NCBI RefSeq assembly: GCF_028657905.1
Contig: NZ_CP117781.1
Location: 1,116,001 to 1,180,000, forward strand
DNA from: Burkholderia sp. FERM BP-3421
Lineage (GTDB): Bacteria > Pseudomonadota > Gammaproteobacteria > Burkholderiales > Burkholderiaceae
DNA length: 64,000 bases
Reading direction: 5' to 3'
Part shown: piece after piece, positions 8,540-16,694 of the stretch
How the letters are laid out: every line of letters begins with the position of its first letter
How positions within the stretch are numbered: the first letter of the stretch is position 1
The notes under the pieces: model-generated
What the model was told of the DNA's origin: nothing
The model's database searches: none
The model's input: the letters and a program-made list of their open reading frames with translations, nothing else
Position numbers and translations under genes: made by a program

Positions 8540-9748
8540 TCAGTCCGAAAGAGACGGCGTAGGGACGCGCGCACGATCCAGCAACTGCCGGGTATGGCGC
8601 GCGATCATCAGGTTTTCGTCGGTCGGGATCACGCGCACGGTCGTGCGCGAGGCGGGCGCGCTCACGATCGCATTGCCGCGCGCGTTCGCGTCGTCGTCGA
8701 GCGCGATGCCGAGCCAGGCGGCGCGCCGGCACACGCGCTCGCGCACCGGCGGCGCGTGTTCGCCGATGCCGGCCGTGAACACCAGCAGGTCGAGCCCGCC
8801 CAGCACGCCCGCGAGCGCAGCCAGCTCGCGCGCGATCCGGTACGCGAACAGCTCGATCGCGTGATGCGCGGCGGGTGCATCGCTCGCGAGCAGCGTGCGC
8901 ATGTCGCTCGACATGCCCGATACGCCGAGCAGCCCCGATTCCGCGTAGAGCAGGTGCTCGACGTCGTCGAGCGTGCGGCCGGGCTCGCGCAGCAGGTACA
9001 GCACCGCGCCCGGATCGAGCGCGCCGGTGCGGGTGCCCATCGGCAGGCCGTCGACGGCCGTGAAGCCCATCGTCGTCGCGACGCTCGCACCGTGTTCGAG
9101 TGCGCACAGGCTCGCGCCGTTGCCGAGATGCGCGACCACCGTGCGGCGCGTGCGCCATGCCGGGTCGAGGCGATCGAGCGCGGTCGTGATGTACTCGTAG
9201 GACAGCCCGTGGAAACCGTAGCGCACGATGCCCTGCTCGGTCAGCGCGCGCGGCAGCGCGAACTCGCGCTCGAGCGCGGGCAGCGTGTGATGGAACGCGG
9301 TGTCGAAGCAGGCGACCTGCGGCAGGTCGGGCGCGATCGCGCTGACCGCGCGGATCGCATCGACGTGGTGCGGCTGGTGCAGCGGCGCGAGCGGGGCGAG
9401 CGCGGCGATCGCATCGAGCACCGCGTGGTCGATCCGCACCGGCGCGGAAAACCGCCGGCCGCCGTGCACCACGCGATGGCCGACGCCGTCGAAGCCGGCC
9501 TCGACACCGACATGGTCGACGAACCACGCGTGCAGCGCTTCGATCGCGCCGTGATGACCGGCGCAGGCGAGCGGCTGGTCGGCGAGCAGCGCGCCGTGCG
9601 CGTCGCGCACCACGAGACGGGGCGCCTGCTGCAGCGGCTCGATTTCGCCATGCAGCGCGGCGCGCAGCGCGCGGTCGGGGAGCGTTTCGTAGACCGAGAA
9701 CTTCAGGCTCGACGAGCCCGCGTTCAGCACCAGGATCGGGGCGCGCAT
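8540..9748 (-). CDS. ackA: Acetate kinase
   Basis: A 402-residue acetate kinase that converts acetyl phosphate and ADP to acetate and ATP, the energy-yielding end of the Pta-AckA route. The N-terminus MRAPILVLNAGSSSLKFSVY holds the phosphate-binding motif, HRVVHGGRRF matches the second ACK signature, and TAGIGEHAPPVRERV the C-terminal lobe. ATG at 9748 is preferred over an upstream in-frame ATG because GAGGAG sits just before it and the homology starts there. It follows pta by ten bases and precedes the PhaC-like gene. The family also includes propionate and butyrate kinases. Confidence 0.9.
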   Translation of the reverse strand: MRAPILVLNAGSSSLKFSVYETLPDRALRAALHGEIEPLQQAPRLVVRDAHGALLADQPLACAGHHGAIEALHAWFVDHVGVEAGFDGVGHRVVHGGRRFSAPVRIDHAVLDAIAALAPLAPLHQPHHVDAIRAVSAIAPDLPQVACFDTAFHHTLPALEREFALPRALTEQGIVRYGFHGLSYEYITTALDRLDPAWRTRRTVVAHLGNGASLCALEHGASVATTMGFTAVDGLPMGTRTGALDPGAVLYLLREPGRTLDDVEHLLYAESGLLGVSGMSSDMRTLLASDAPAAHHAIELFAYRIARELAALAGVLGGLDLLVFTAGIGEHAPPVRERVCRRAAWLGIALDDDANARGNAIVSAPASRTTVRVIPTDENLMIARHTRQLLDRARVPTPSLSD

Positions 9749-9758
9749 CGCGGCCTCC

Positions 9759-10700
9759 TCAGGCGGGGCGCGCGACGGCGCGCGTCGCATGCGCGTGCAG
9801 CGCGGCCACCGCGCAGCTCGCGAGCCGGGTGCGCTCGCTGTCGGCGCGGCTCGTCAGGATGATCGGCACGCGCGCGCCGAGCACGATGCCCGCCGCGTCG
9901 GCATTCGCGAGGAAGGTCAGCTCCTTGGCGAGCATGTTGCCGGCTTCGAGGTCGGGCGCGAGCAGGATGTCGGCGTCGCCCGCGACCGGCGAGTCGAGAT
10001 GCTTGAGCCGCGCAGCCTCGGGATCGATCGCGTTGTCGAGCGCGAGCGGCCCGTCGAGCAGCCCGCCCGTGATCTGGCCGCGCTCGGCCATCTTGCACAG
10101 CGCGGCGGCGTCGAGCGTCGACGGCAGTTTCGAACTGACCGTCTCGATCGCCGACAGGATCGCGACCTTCGGCGTATCGATCCCGAGCGTGTGCGCGAGA
10201 TCGATCGCATTGCGAATGATCTCGGCTTTCTGTTCGAGCGTGGGCCGGATGTTGACCGCCGCGTCGGTGATGAAGATCGGCTTGCGATGGGTGGGCACGT
10301 CCATCACGAAGACATGGCTCAGGCGGCGCTCGGTGCGGATTCCGCTGTCCGGGCGGACCACCTCGGCCAGCAGCTCGTCGGTGTGCAGGCTGCCTTTCAT
10401 CAGCGCCTCGGCTTCACCCGCGCGCACCAGCTCGACCGCGCGCGCCGCCGCCGCATGACTGTGCGGCGCGTCGACCCGGCGGTAGCGGCCGATATCGAGC
10501 CGCAGCGTGTCCGCGAGCGCCTCGATGCGGGCGAGGGGGCCGACCAGGATCGGCGTGATGAGGCCGGTGCGCGCCGCGTCGAGCGCGGCTTTCAGCGACG
10601 CCTCGTCGCACGGATGCGCGACGGCGACCGTTACCGGGTCCAGCGCGCGGCAGCGGGCGATCAGCGCGTCGTACTTCTCATGCTTGCGAGTCTCGGACAT
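9759..10700 (-). CDS. pta: Phosphate acetyl/butyryltransferase
   Basis: A 313-residue short phosphotransacylase (Pta/Ptb family), which swaps CoA for phosphate on acetyl-CoA or another short acyl-CoA. The core contains ADILLAPDLEAGNMLAKELT and AGIVLGARVPIILTSRADS, both family hallmarks; the N-terminal DRTGG domain of long Pta is absent. The ATG at 10700 is chosen because MSETRKHEKYDALIARCR begins the homology and GAGGA lies upstream; longer in-frame starts are shadow. It is the first gene of the operon with ackA and the PhaC-like hydrolase. Pta and Ptb activity cannot be separated by eye. Confidence 0.87.
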   Translation of the reverse strand: MSETRKHEKYDALIARCRALDPVTVAVAHPCDEASLKAALDAARTGLITPILVGPLARIEALADTLRLDIGRYRRVDAPHSHAAAARAVELVRAGEAEALMKGSLHTDELLAEVVRPDSGIRTERRLSHVFVMDVPTHRKPIFITDAAVNIRPTLEQKAEIIRNAIDLAHTLGIDTPKVAILSAIETVSSKLPSTLDAAALCKMAERGQITGGLLDGPLALDNAIDPEAARLKHLDSPVAGDADILLAPDLEAGNMLAKELTFLANADAAGIVLGARVPIILTSRADSERTRLASCAVAALHAHATRAVARPA

Positions 10701-10839
10701 TGGAGTGATTCCTCGAATGCGGCGGGCAGGGGCGGCGCGGACGGAACGGCGGGCGGGCCGCCGCGCGGCGGGGGACAGCCTGATACGGATGACGCGCGGA
10801 ACGGGGCCGGAGACAGGCCCGGCGCGGACATCGACAGGC

Positions 10840-10881
10840 ATTGTGTCGCGCCTCGTCCAGGCATCCCATGATCTGCGTCAA
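10840..10881 (-). promoter_or_regulatory. FNR/ANR-type box and -10 element for the pta-ackA operon
   Basis: Read on the minus strand, TTGAC-GCAG-ATCAT (10881 to 10868) matches the FNR consensus TTGAT-N4-ATCAA at 8 of 10 positions. A -10-like CACAAT lies at 10845-10840. A start seven bases on, near 10833, puts the box centre at -41.5, the class II activation position. This predicts oxygen-limited induction of pta-ackA. The box could also influence the divergent atpG-like gene. Confidence 0.55.
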
Positions 10882-10974
10882 GCGCCCCTGCGGCGTGATC
10901 GATAGCCTTGTCCGGAGGTTCACGGCAATTCGGCCGGCGCCGCGTGGCTGGCCGCACGACACGATCCAGGCACC

Positions 10975-11892
10975 ATGCACATACGTGAAATCCGCGCGAA
11001 GATCGACAGCACGCAGTCAACGCGCAAGATCACGCGCGCGATGGAAATGATCGCGCGCACCAAGATGGCGAACGCGCAACGGCGCGCGCGCGATTTCCGG
11101 CCGTATGCGGCGCGCGTCGCGGCGATCGCGGCGCGGATGCTGCGCGACCGGCCCGACTGCGTATCCGCGCTGATGCGCGACGAAGGCGACGCCCGGCGTG
11201 GCGACGCCCGGCGTAGCGACGCCCGGCATATCGGCGTGATCGTCATCAGCACGGATCGCGGCCTGTGCGGGCCGCTCAACGCGCGCCTGATGCTCGGTTG
11301 CGCGGAGCGGCTGGGCGCGTGGGAGCAGGCGGGCGCGGAGGTCGAGCTGACCGTGATCGGCGCGCGCGGGCTCGGGCCGCTGGTCCGGCATGGGGGCAAC
11401 GTGGTTGCGCACGCGCAGGGCTTCGGCGGCGAACCGCGTTTCGACGACGTGCTCGGCGCGATGCTGGTGCCGCTGACCGGTTTCGTCGAAGGGCGGCTCG
11501 ACGAGGTCTGGGTGACCTACAACCACCTGACGAACGCGCTCGACTACGCGCCGCGTTTCGACCGGGTGCTGCCGATCGCGGGCGTGGCCGAGGACGCGGC
11601 CGATGCGGACGGGCACGGGAGCGACGGCCTCGCCGCCGATTACCTGTATGAGCCCGCGCCGAAGCCGGTCGTGGAAACCGTGCTGCTGCGCCATGTCGAG
11701 GCGTGCTTCTATCACGCGGTGGTCGAGAATTTCGCATGCGAACAGTGCGCGCGGATGTTCGCGATGCAGAATGCGACGCGCAACGCGGACGAGATGCTGA
11801 GCGAACTGCGGCACGTCTACCAGAAAACCCGCCAGGCGCAGATCACGACGGAGCTGTGCGAGATCGTGGCCGGCGCCGCGGCGATCGGATGA
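10975..11892 (+). CDS. Orphan F1-type ATP synthase gamma subunit
   Basis: A 305-residue homologue of the F1 gamma (rotor shaft) subunit. The N-terminal helix (EIRAKIDSTQSTRKITRAME) and the C-terminal helix (KTRQAQITTELCEIVAGAAA) align with canonical AtpG, and VIVISTDRGLCGPLNARL is the conserved central region. It is about 15-20 residues longer than usual, partly because of a five-residue tandem repeat near residue 75. It overlaps an epsilon-like gene, but no alpha, beta, delta, a, b or c gene is nearby. It could serve an alternative or low-oxygen ATPase by swapping subunits with the main enzyme; that is inference. Confidence 0.8.
   Translation: MHIREIRAKIDSTQSTRKITRAMEMIARTKMANAQRRARDFRPYAARVAAIAARMLRDRPDCVSALMRDEGDARRGDARRSDARHIGVIVISTDRGLCGPLNARLMLGCAERLGAWEQAGAEVELTVIGARGLGPLVRHGGNVVAHAQGFGGEPRFDDVLGAMLVPLTGFVEGRLDEVWVTYNHLTNALDYAPRFDRVLPIAGVAEDAADADGHGSDGLAADYLYEPAPKPVVETVLLRHVEACFYHAVVENFACEQCARMFAMQNATRNADEMLSELRHVYQKTRQAQITTELCEIVAGAAAIG
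11185..11229 (+). repeat. Three tandem copies of a 15-base unit inside the gamma-like gene
   Basis: The unit GGCGACGCCCGGCGT occurs at 11185-11199 and 11200-11214, with a third copy at 11215-11229 differing at two bases. It encodes the pentapeptide G/S-D-A-R-R/H three times and keeps the reading frame. Copy number could vary between strains. Confidence 0.85.
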
Positions 11893-12344
11893 ACGCGATG
11901 GCCGAGACTTCCTTCCGACTTGATGTCGTCAGCGCGGAGGCGACGCTGTTCGCCGGCGACGCGCATTTCGTGACCGTGCCCGGCGAGCGCGGCGAGCTAG
12001 GCATCTATGCCCGGCATGCGCCGCTGCTGACGCGGGTGCGCGCGGGCGTGGTCACCGTGATCGATGCGGGCGACGGCGCGTCACACCGTTTCCTGGTCGC
12101 GGGCGGCGTGCTGGAGGTGGCGCGCGCGGGCGTCACGCTGATCGCCGATCATGCGCTGCGCAGCCTCGAACTCGACGCGGCGCGCGCAGGCGCCGCGCGT
12201 GCCGCGGCGGCCGCGTGGCGCAAGTCGCATGCGGCGGACGGCCGGCGCGCGTTCGACGTGACGGCGGCGCGGGCGGAGTGGATGGAGGAATTGCGACGCT
12301 TCTTCGCGGCGGCGATGCATCCGCCGCGCACGGCCAAGGAGTGA
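11889..12344 (+). CDS. Orphan F1-type ATP synthase epsilon subunit
   Basis: A 151-residue epsilon-subunit homologue. The beta-sandwich domain is clear: FRLDVVSAEATLFAGDAHFV, PGERGELGIYARHAPLLT and FLVAGGVLEVARAGVTLIAD, followed by a helical C-terminal part that is Ala/Arg-rich and diverged. Epsilon normally sits at the foot of gamma and regulates ATP hydrolysis, so the pairing with the gamma-like gene (ATGA overlap, 11889) is functionally sensible. In standard operons beta separates gamma from epsilon; its absence here is unusual. The gene is convergent with the MFS exporter, ten bases away. Confidence 0.78.
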   Translation: MNAMAETSFRLDVVSAEATLFAGDAHFVTVPGERGELGIYARHAPLLTRVRAGVVTVIDAGDGASHRFLVAGGVLEVARAGVTLIADHALRSLELDAARAGAARAAAAAWRKSHAADGRRAFDVTAARAEWMEELRRFFAAAMHPPRTAKE

Positions 12345-12354
12345 GACGCGCCGC

Positions 12355-13906
12355 TCAGTCGATCTGCGTCTGCGCGATCGCGAACACGCAATAGGCGGTC
12401 GCGACGGCCGCGATGAACCAGAAGCCGTCGAGCGTGCCGAGAAAGCTCGCCTGCTGCGTGACCATGCGGCTGATCTGCGCGAGCGCGAGGGCGTGCGCGT
12501 CGCCTGCTGCGTGACCCATGCGCTCGAACGCCTGGCTGAGTGCGCCGAAGGTTTCCTGGAAGCGCGGGTTGTACAGGTTCACGAATTCGGTGAGCCGGGT
12601 TTCGTGCGCCGCGCGCCGATGCTGGTCGAGAATGATCATCGTCGCGGTGGAGAACGAGAACGTCAGTTGCTTGACGATGTTCTTGAGCCGGTAGCCGTTG
12701 TGATATTCCTCGATCGCGAAGATCCGGAACGTGATGCCGGCGTTCGGCAGCGCGATGAACAAAAGCAGCATGCCGCGCAGCACGAGCGGCACCACGAGCC
12801 AGGCCATGCTGACATCCGGCGGCATGCTGGCCATCCATGTGCTGACCGCCACGGCTAGCATGAAGCCCGGGACGATCAGCCATTTCTTGTGCGGGATGCG
12901 CGCCGAGTAGCGGAAATACGCGAAGGCCGCCGTCAGCGACACGAGCGATGCGCAGCCGACCAGCCTGCCGGCGTTCTCGACCGGGTAGGCGAGCCCGCCT
13001 TCAAGGAAGCGCGATACGAGATAGCCGAGCGCGTTGCTGATGTAGTAGTAGCCGATGTAAAGCGCGATGCCGGTTTGGTAGGTGCGTTCGCGCAGCATGT
13101 GCAGCCGCATCAGCGGCTTCGGATGGTGCCACTGGTGCCAGCCGAACCAGCCGAGGCAGAGCAGGGCGGCCGCGGTCAGCAGGATCGACTCCGGCGACGC
13201 GGTGAACAGTTCGAAGCGCACCTGCTGCATGGCGACTTGCAGGGCGCCCTGTGCGAACGCGAATACCAGGTACGGCCATAGATGCGCGTCGCCGCGCTGG
13301 TCCGGTGCGACCTTGCCGGCGGGCGGCAGCGTGAACAGCGTGAGTGTGGCGAAACCGATGCCCAGGAAGGCATTGCATGCGAACAGTGCGCGCCAGCCGA
13401 AATCCGCGATCAGATAACCGCCCACGAGCGGCGCGAGCGCGCTGCCGAGCAGGATCATCATCAGGAACGCGCGCGTGCCGCTCGCGCGGCGCTGTGGGGG
13501 GAAGGTGGTTTGTAGAAGGATTCGGCATGCGCTCATCATCGGGCCGATGAAATAGCCCTGGAAACCGCGTGCGAATGCCAGTTCGAGTGAGGATTCGCTG
13601 AGCATCGCCATGATCGAGCCGGCTGCGAATAGGAGTAGCGAACCGCTGATGTAGCGCCGGTAGCCGACGCGCTCGACCCACCATTGCTGTTGCAGGATGC
13701 CGACTACGGATGCCGCGGCGTAGGCGCTCGATGCCCAGACGAGTTCGTCCGGTGCGGAGTTGACGCCGCCTGCGATGTAGCTGAGGAAGAAGGAAAACGA
13801 GGCGTTGTCGAAATAGTCGAGGCCGGTGGCGAGCGCGATCGCCCAGGGGAGGGTCAGGTTGCGTAGGGGCGAGGAGGTGGGGAGCGGTGTAGGGTGTGGC
13901 GCTCAT
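12355..13906 (-). pseudogene. MFS (DHA2/EmrB-like) exporter with a frameshift near its start
   Basis: A major-facilitator drug exporter of the 14-helix type. The main frame runs from about 13902 to 12355 and has many hydrophobic segments, but contains no ATG, GTG or TTG before the one at 13611, which lies inside the membrane domain. The natural start, ATG at 13906 (MSATPYTAPHLLAP), is in the next frame. A one-base deletion, or equivalent, around 13855-13890 would join it to LRNLTLPWAIALATGLDYFD, the expected first helix. The locus is therefore either a pseudogene, a sequencing error, or translated from an internal or non-standard start. The substrate is unknown. Confidence 0.65.
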
Positions 13907-14497
13907 GATGAGGCCTTGGGGTGGGGCGGCGGGGTTTGTCTGGCGGTTTGTGTTGCGTGTCGTTCGCGTGCGAGGTGCGGCTTTTTTGCTTCGCACCGCT
14001 GGCGGTGCGCGTGGCAAAGCGGCGTGAGGTCAGGCCGTTGCGCGACGTGTCGGATCGTGAGCGGGGGCGGGCATTCGGGAAACATGGCGGGGCAGCGGGG
14101 TGCTTGATGCTGCGCAGTTTACTACAACGCATACGTGTACGTACATGTTTGGGGATTTGCCTTTCGATTTGAAAGATTGGTTGACGAGGATCTATTTCGG
14201 GGGCGGACGGCGCGATGTGGGCGCTACGGTGCAGCTGAATGCGATGGTTTCGATCGCCAGTTGCCGGCCGAAACCATCGCAAGCCAGATGGTCGTCGTCA
14301 CGAAGCGGTGAAAAGCATATGCGTCAGGCGTCCTGGCGGCGCATTTTTTGTGCCTTGTGTGACAAGGAGATAATCAGAAAGGTAGGCGTAAAATTTGCGC
14401 TCGACCTTGTTCAGGGGGCTGTTTTCAACCCGAAGCGGTCCTTCGCAGCACGAGTAGCCGGACGACGGCTCCCGACTGCTGAGCGGTCAACTCGCGG
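13907..14497. other. Gene-free interval with a palindromic operator candidate
   Basis: About 590 bases of lower G+C lie between the MFS exporter start and the 3' end of the endonuclease gene. The perfect ten-base palindrome TGTACGTACA at 14136-14145 sits in a wider dyad (14130-14147) some 230 bases upstream of the exporter and could bind a TetR/MarR-type repressor. No convincing gene was found; small frames on both strands look random. Confidence 0.4.
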
Positions 14498-16141
14498 TCA
14501 ATCATCGGGGCCAATATCTCTCCAGTCTTCCGGCATAACGATCTTTGCGTCGATGTTGGCGTGTTCTTTCAACAGATACAGCAGGTTACTGCCTGCCAGC
14601 AATTCAATCGGTTTGCCGTTAGCGAACTCAAAGGCAGCTTTGCCGTAACCACTGGTCGCAACAAGGATGCCTTTTGACGCACCTTCATTCTGCATGGTGC
14701 CGAACAGATCGCGTACGGCGCTGACCCCGACGGTGTTCTTGTACCGCTTGGCTTGAATCACCACTTTGCCACCGAAGATCGGACGAGGATCGAAGGCTAC
14801 GCAATCCACGCCACCGTCCCGAGATGCCTGCGTCTGGCGAGACTCAAGCCCCATGGTCGTGAACAGGTTGGTAATCAGTGACTCGAATTCGCCCGGCGTC
14901 AGGTCCATCAGGTTAGGCCTCTGATCGAGCGTGGCGAGGACATCGCCCTCCTGGACAAAGCGCGGATCAGTCATGTTCAGTTCGAGCACTGGACGTACCG
15001 GCGCCAGTTCGGCGGCGCTCTTCGAGACTGACGCGTTCAGCAACTTCAGGCAGGCAAGCGGTTCGACATTTTCCAAGTCCATGTCGTGAAATATTTCGCG
15101 CGTTGTCCGAACCGTGATGATGCAGGGCCGGATGGGCTTACCATTGCCTCTATCGATAGTGTCCACGTATCCATTGAACACGACCGTTTCCACGTACCCA
15201 GCCGTGTCAGACGCAAATATTTCGTGCAGTGAGCGCAGCGTCGTTTGGGCAACGGCGTCGGCGTACATCGTACGCCGCTGACTCTCGGGTCGAGCTGATT
15301 CCGTGAAAGAGTCCGAGGTTTTGACGTACCTGACGGATTTCACTGCCGGAACAATTGCGTCGTATTCCGGCAGATCGTAGGCCACGATCAGCTGTTTCGA
15401 CTCGGCCTGATATTCGGCGTTGGTTGCCAGCGGAAACCCATCGGGATAAGGGCTACTTTCCAGAACCGTTGCAAAGTAAGAGGCAACTGCGTCCGGGTCT
15501 GCTGCACGAAACGCGGCCTCAAGCTGTTCGACTTGCTTATTGTGTTCGTCCGCTTCACGTTTAGCTTGCTCGACGACACGCTCATGGGCGTCGCGGCGCT
15601 TCTTTACTTCAGCTTGACGCATTGCATTTCGTGACACACGGGCCTGGGCCTCGGCCTCAAAGCGTTGCCGCGCCGACAACTCTTCTTTCGCATGTTTTTT
15701 CTTCACCCACGGCAAGAGATTCGACATGCCATTGGGCTTTACTGGAGCGTAGTCATCCCAACGAGGAGGATCTTCGATGAGCGGGAAATTTCCCAGATCC
15801 AGAGGCTTGTAGGTTGGCTTGGTCCGCAGCTTCGCGAAATCGAGGACTGGATTGCGTCGAATGCCGTCAGTCAGGATTTTCCCAAGCGCTTGCACCTGCT
15901 CCTCAAGCTCCTGGTTCTGGCTTTGCGCGTCTTCCATTTGAGATTCGACGTGAAGACGCTTGCTTTCCTTCTCGCCGACAATCAAAGCGCGCTGATAGGC
16001 TTTTTCGGCACGCTCGGCTTCTCGGGCCGCGCGAATTTGTGCGCGTTGTTCGCTCTCATAGGCGCGCTGCGACGCACGGGCAGAACGCTCCATCTCACGA
16101 GAAATACGGTTCAAGGTACTCACAAATCCCCGGCGTGCCAT
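14498..16141 (-). CDS. Solitary Mrr-type restriction endonuclease with coiled-coil N-terminus
   Basis: A 547-residue protein whose C-terminal 130 residues form an Mrr-type PD-(D/E)xK nuclease domain. LTPGEFESLITNLF begins near residue 414, Asp446 lies in RDGGVDC, and Gln463 and Lys465 lie in VVIQAKR. The N-terminal 210 residues are charged and strongly heptad-like, with two coiled-coil stretches (about 10-95 and 150-215) around a short linker. The middle has no known fold to my eye. No methyltransferase or specificity subunit is adjacent, so a type IV (modified DNA) or other defence role is plausible. G+C is visibly lower than in the neighbours, suggesting horizontal acquisition. Confidence 0.82.
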   Translation of the reverse strand: MARRGFVSTLNRISREMERSARASQRAYESEQRAQIRAAREAERAEKAYQRALIVGEKESKRLHVESQMEDAQSQNQELEEQVQALGKILTDGIRRNPVLDFAKLRTKPTYKPLDLGNFPLIEDPPRWDDYAPVKPNGMSNLLPWVKKKHAKEELSARQRFEAEAQARVSRNAMRQAEVKKRRDAHERVVEQAKREADEHNKQVEQLEAAFRAADPDAVASYFATVLESSPYPDGFPLATNAEYQAESKQLIVAYDLPEYDAIVPAVKSVRYVKTSDSFTESARPESQRRTMYADAVAQTTLRSLHEIFASDTAGYVETVVFNGYVDTIDRGNGKPIRPCIITVRTTREIFHDMDLENVEPLACLKLLNASVSKSAAELAPVRPVLELNMTDPRFVQEGDVLATLDQRPNLMDLTPGEFESLITNLFTTMGLESRQTQASRDGGVDCVAFDPRPIFGGKVVIQAKRYKNTVGVSAVRDLFGTMQNEGASKGILVATSGYGKAAFEFANGKPIELLAGSNLLYLLKEHANIDAKIVMPEDWRDIGPDD

Positions 16142-16694
16142 GCGATCTCCTGCAGTGCTTTTAGTGTCCGATCCCGATCATACCGAGGATACGAGACTCG
16201 ATGGCAGCCTTCCGGCATATTTCGTTAAAGAAACGACCTGCAATTATGCGTCGTTGACCTGCGAGGCGATTTTCGGACTATTTGAAATTTGAGATATCGA
16301 AATCTGACTGCGAGTCACCAAAACAAAGATTCAAGGAGTCGCGATAAGAGTCCTGGATTACCCGGCATGGCGCCTGAGGACATCCATGCACCAAAGCAGA
16401 GTGCGGTACGAGGCCGTTTCGGCGAATGACCACTTACTGAGTGAACTTGTCTTGTGACTGTCTGAGCGACGTATCCGACGAAGGTCGCTTCATGGCCGGT
16501 TGCCGTCATATGTAGGCGGCGACTTCTAACTCAAAGCGGTGGTCCGCAATGAGCCGATCAAATGACGACTTTCATGTGAGAAGCATCCCCATTCACCGAA
16601 AGCGGCTTCGATCGGACGCTCGTTAGCCTACCAGCGGGCCGTAAAACCACCAGCGCTATTCCTGCGCTGGCGTGGCGTGACTCGTCCCGCCGGA
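16142..16694. other. Lower-GC interval without a convincing gene
   Basis: About 550 bases lie between the endonuclease start and the helicase 3' end. Base composition resembles the endonuclease gene, so it may belong to the same acquired segment. A 64-codon minus frame at 16315-16509 has no recognisable character. The endonuclease promoter should lie in the left part. The helicase terminator is at the right. Confidence 0.5.
16643..16670 (-). terminator. Rho-independent terminator of the helicase gene
   Basis: CCAGCGC (16650-16656) and GCGCTGG (16664-16670) form a perfect seven-pair stem with a seven-base loop. Read leftward it is followed by a short stem extension and TTTT (16646-16643). It lies 25 bases beyond the helicase stop codon. 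Confidence 0.65.

Noticed and set aside
14481..14500. Direct GCGGTCAA repeats beyond the endonuclease 3' end as attachment site
   Set aside because: Two 8-base copies a few bases apart are too weak and no integrase is present.
16315..16509. 64-codon minus frame
   Set aside because: No ribosome site, no recognisable features.
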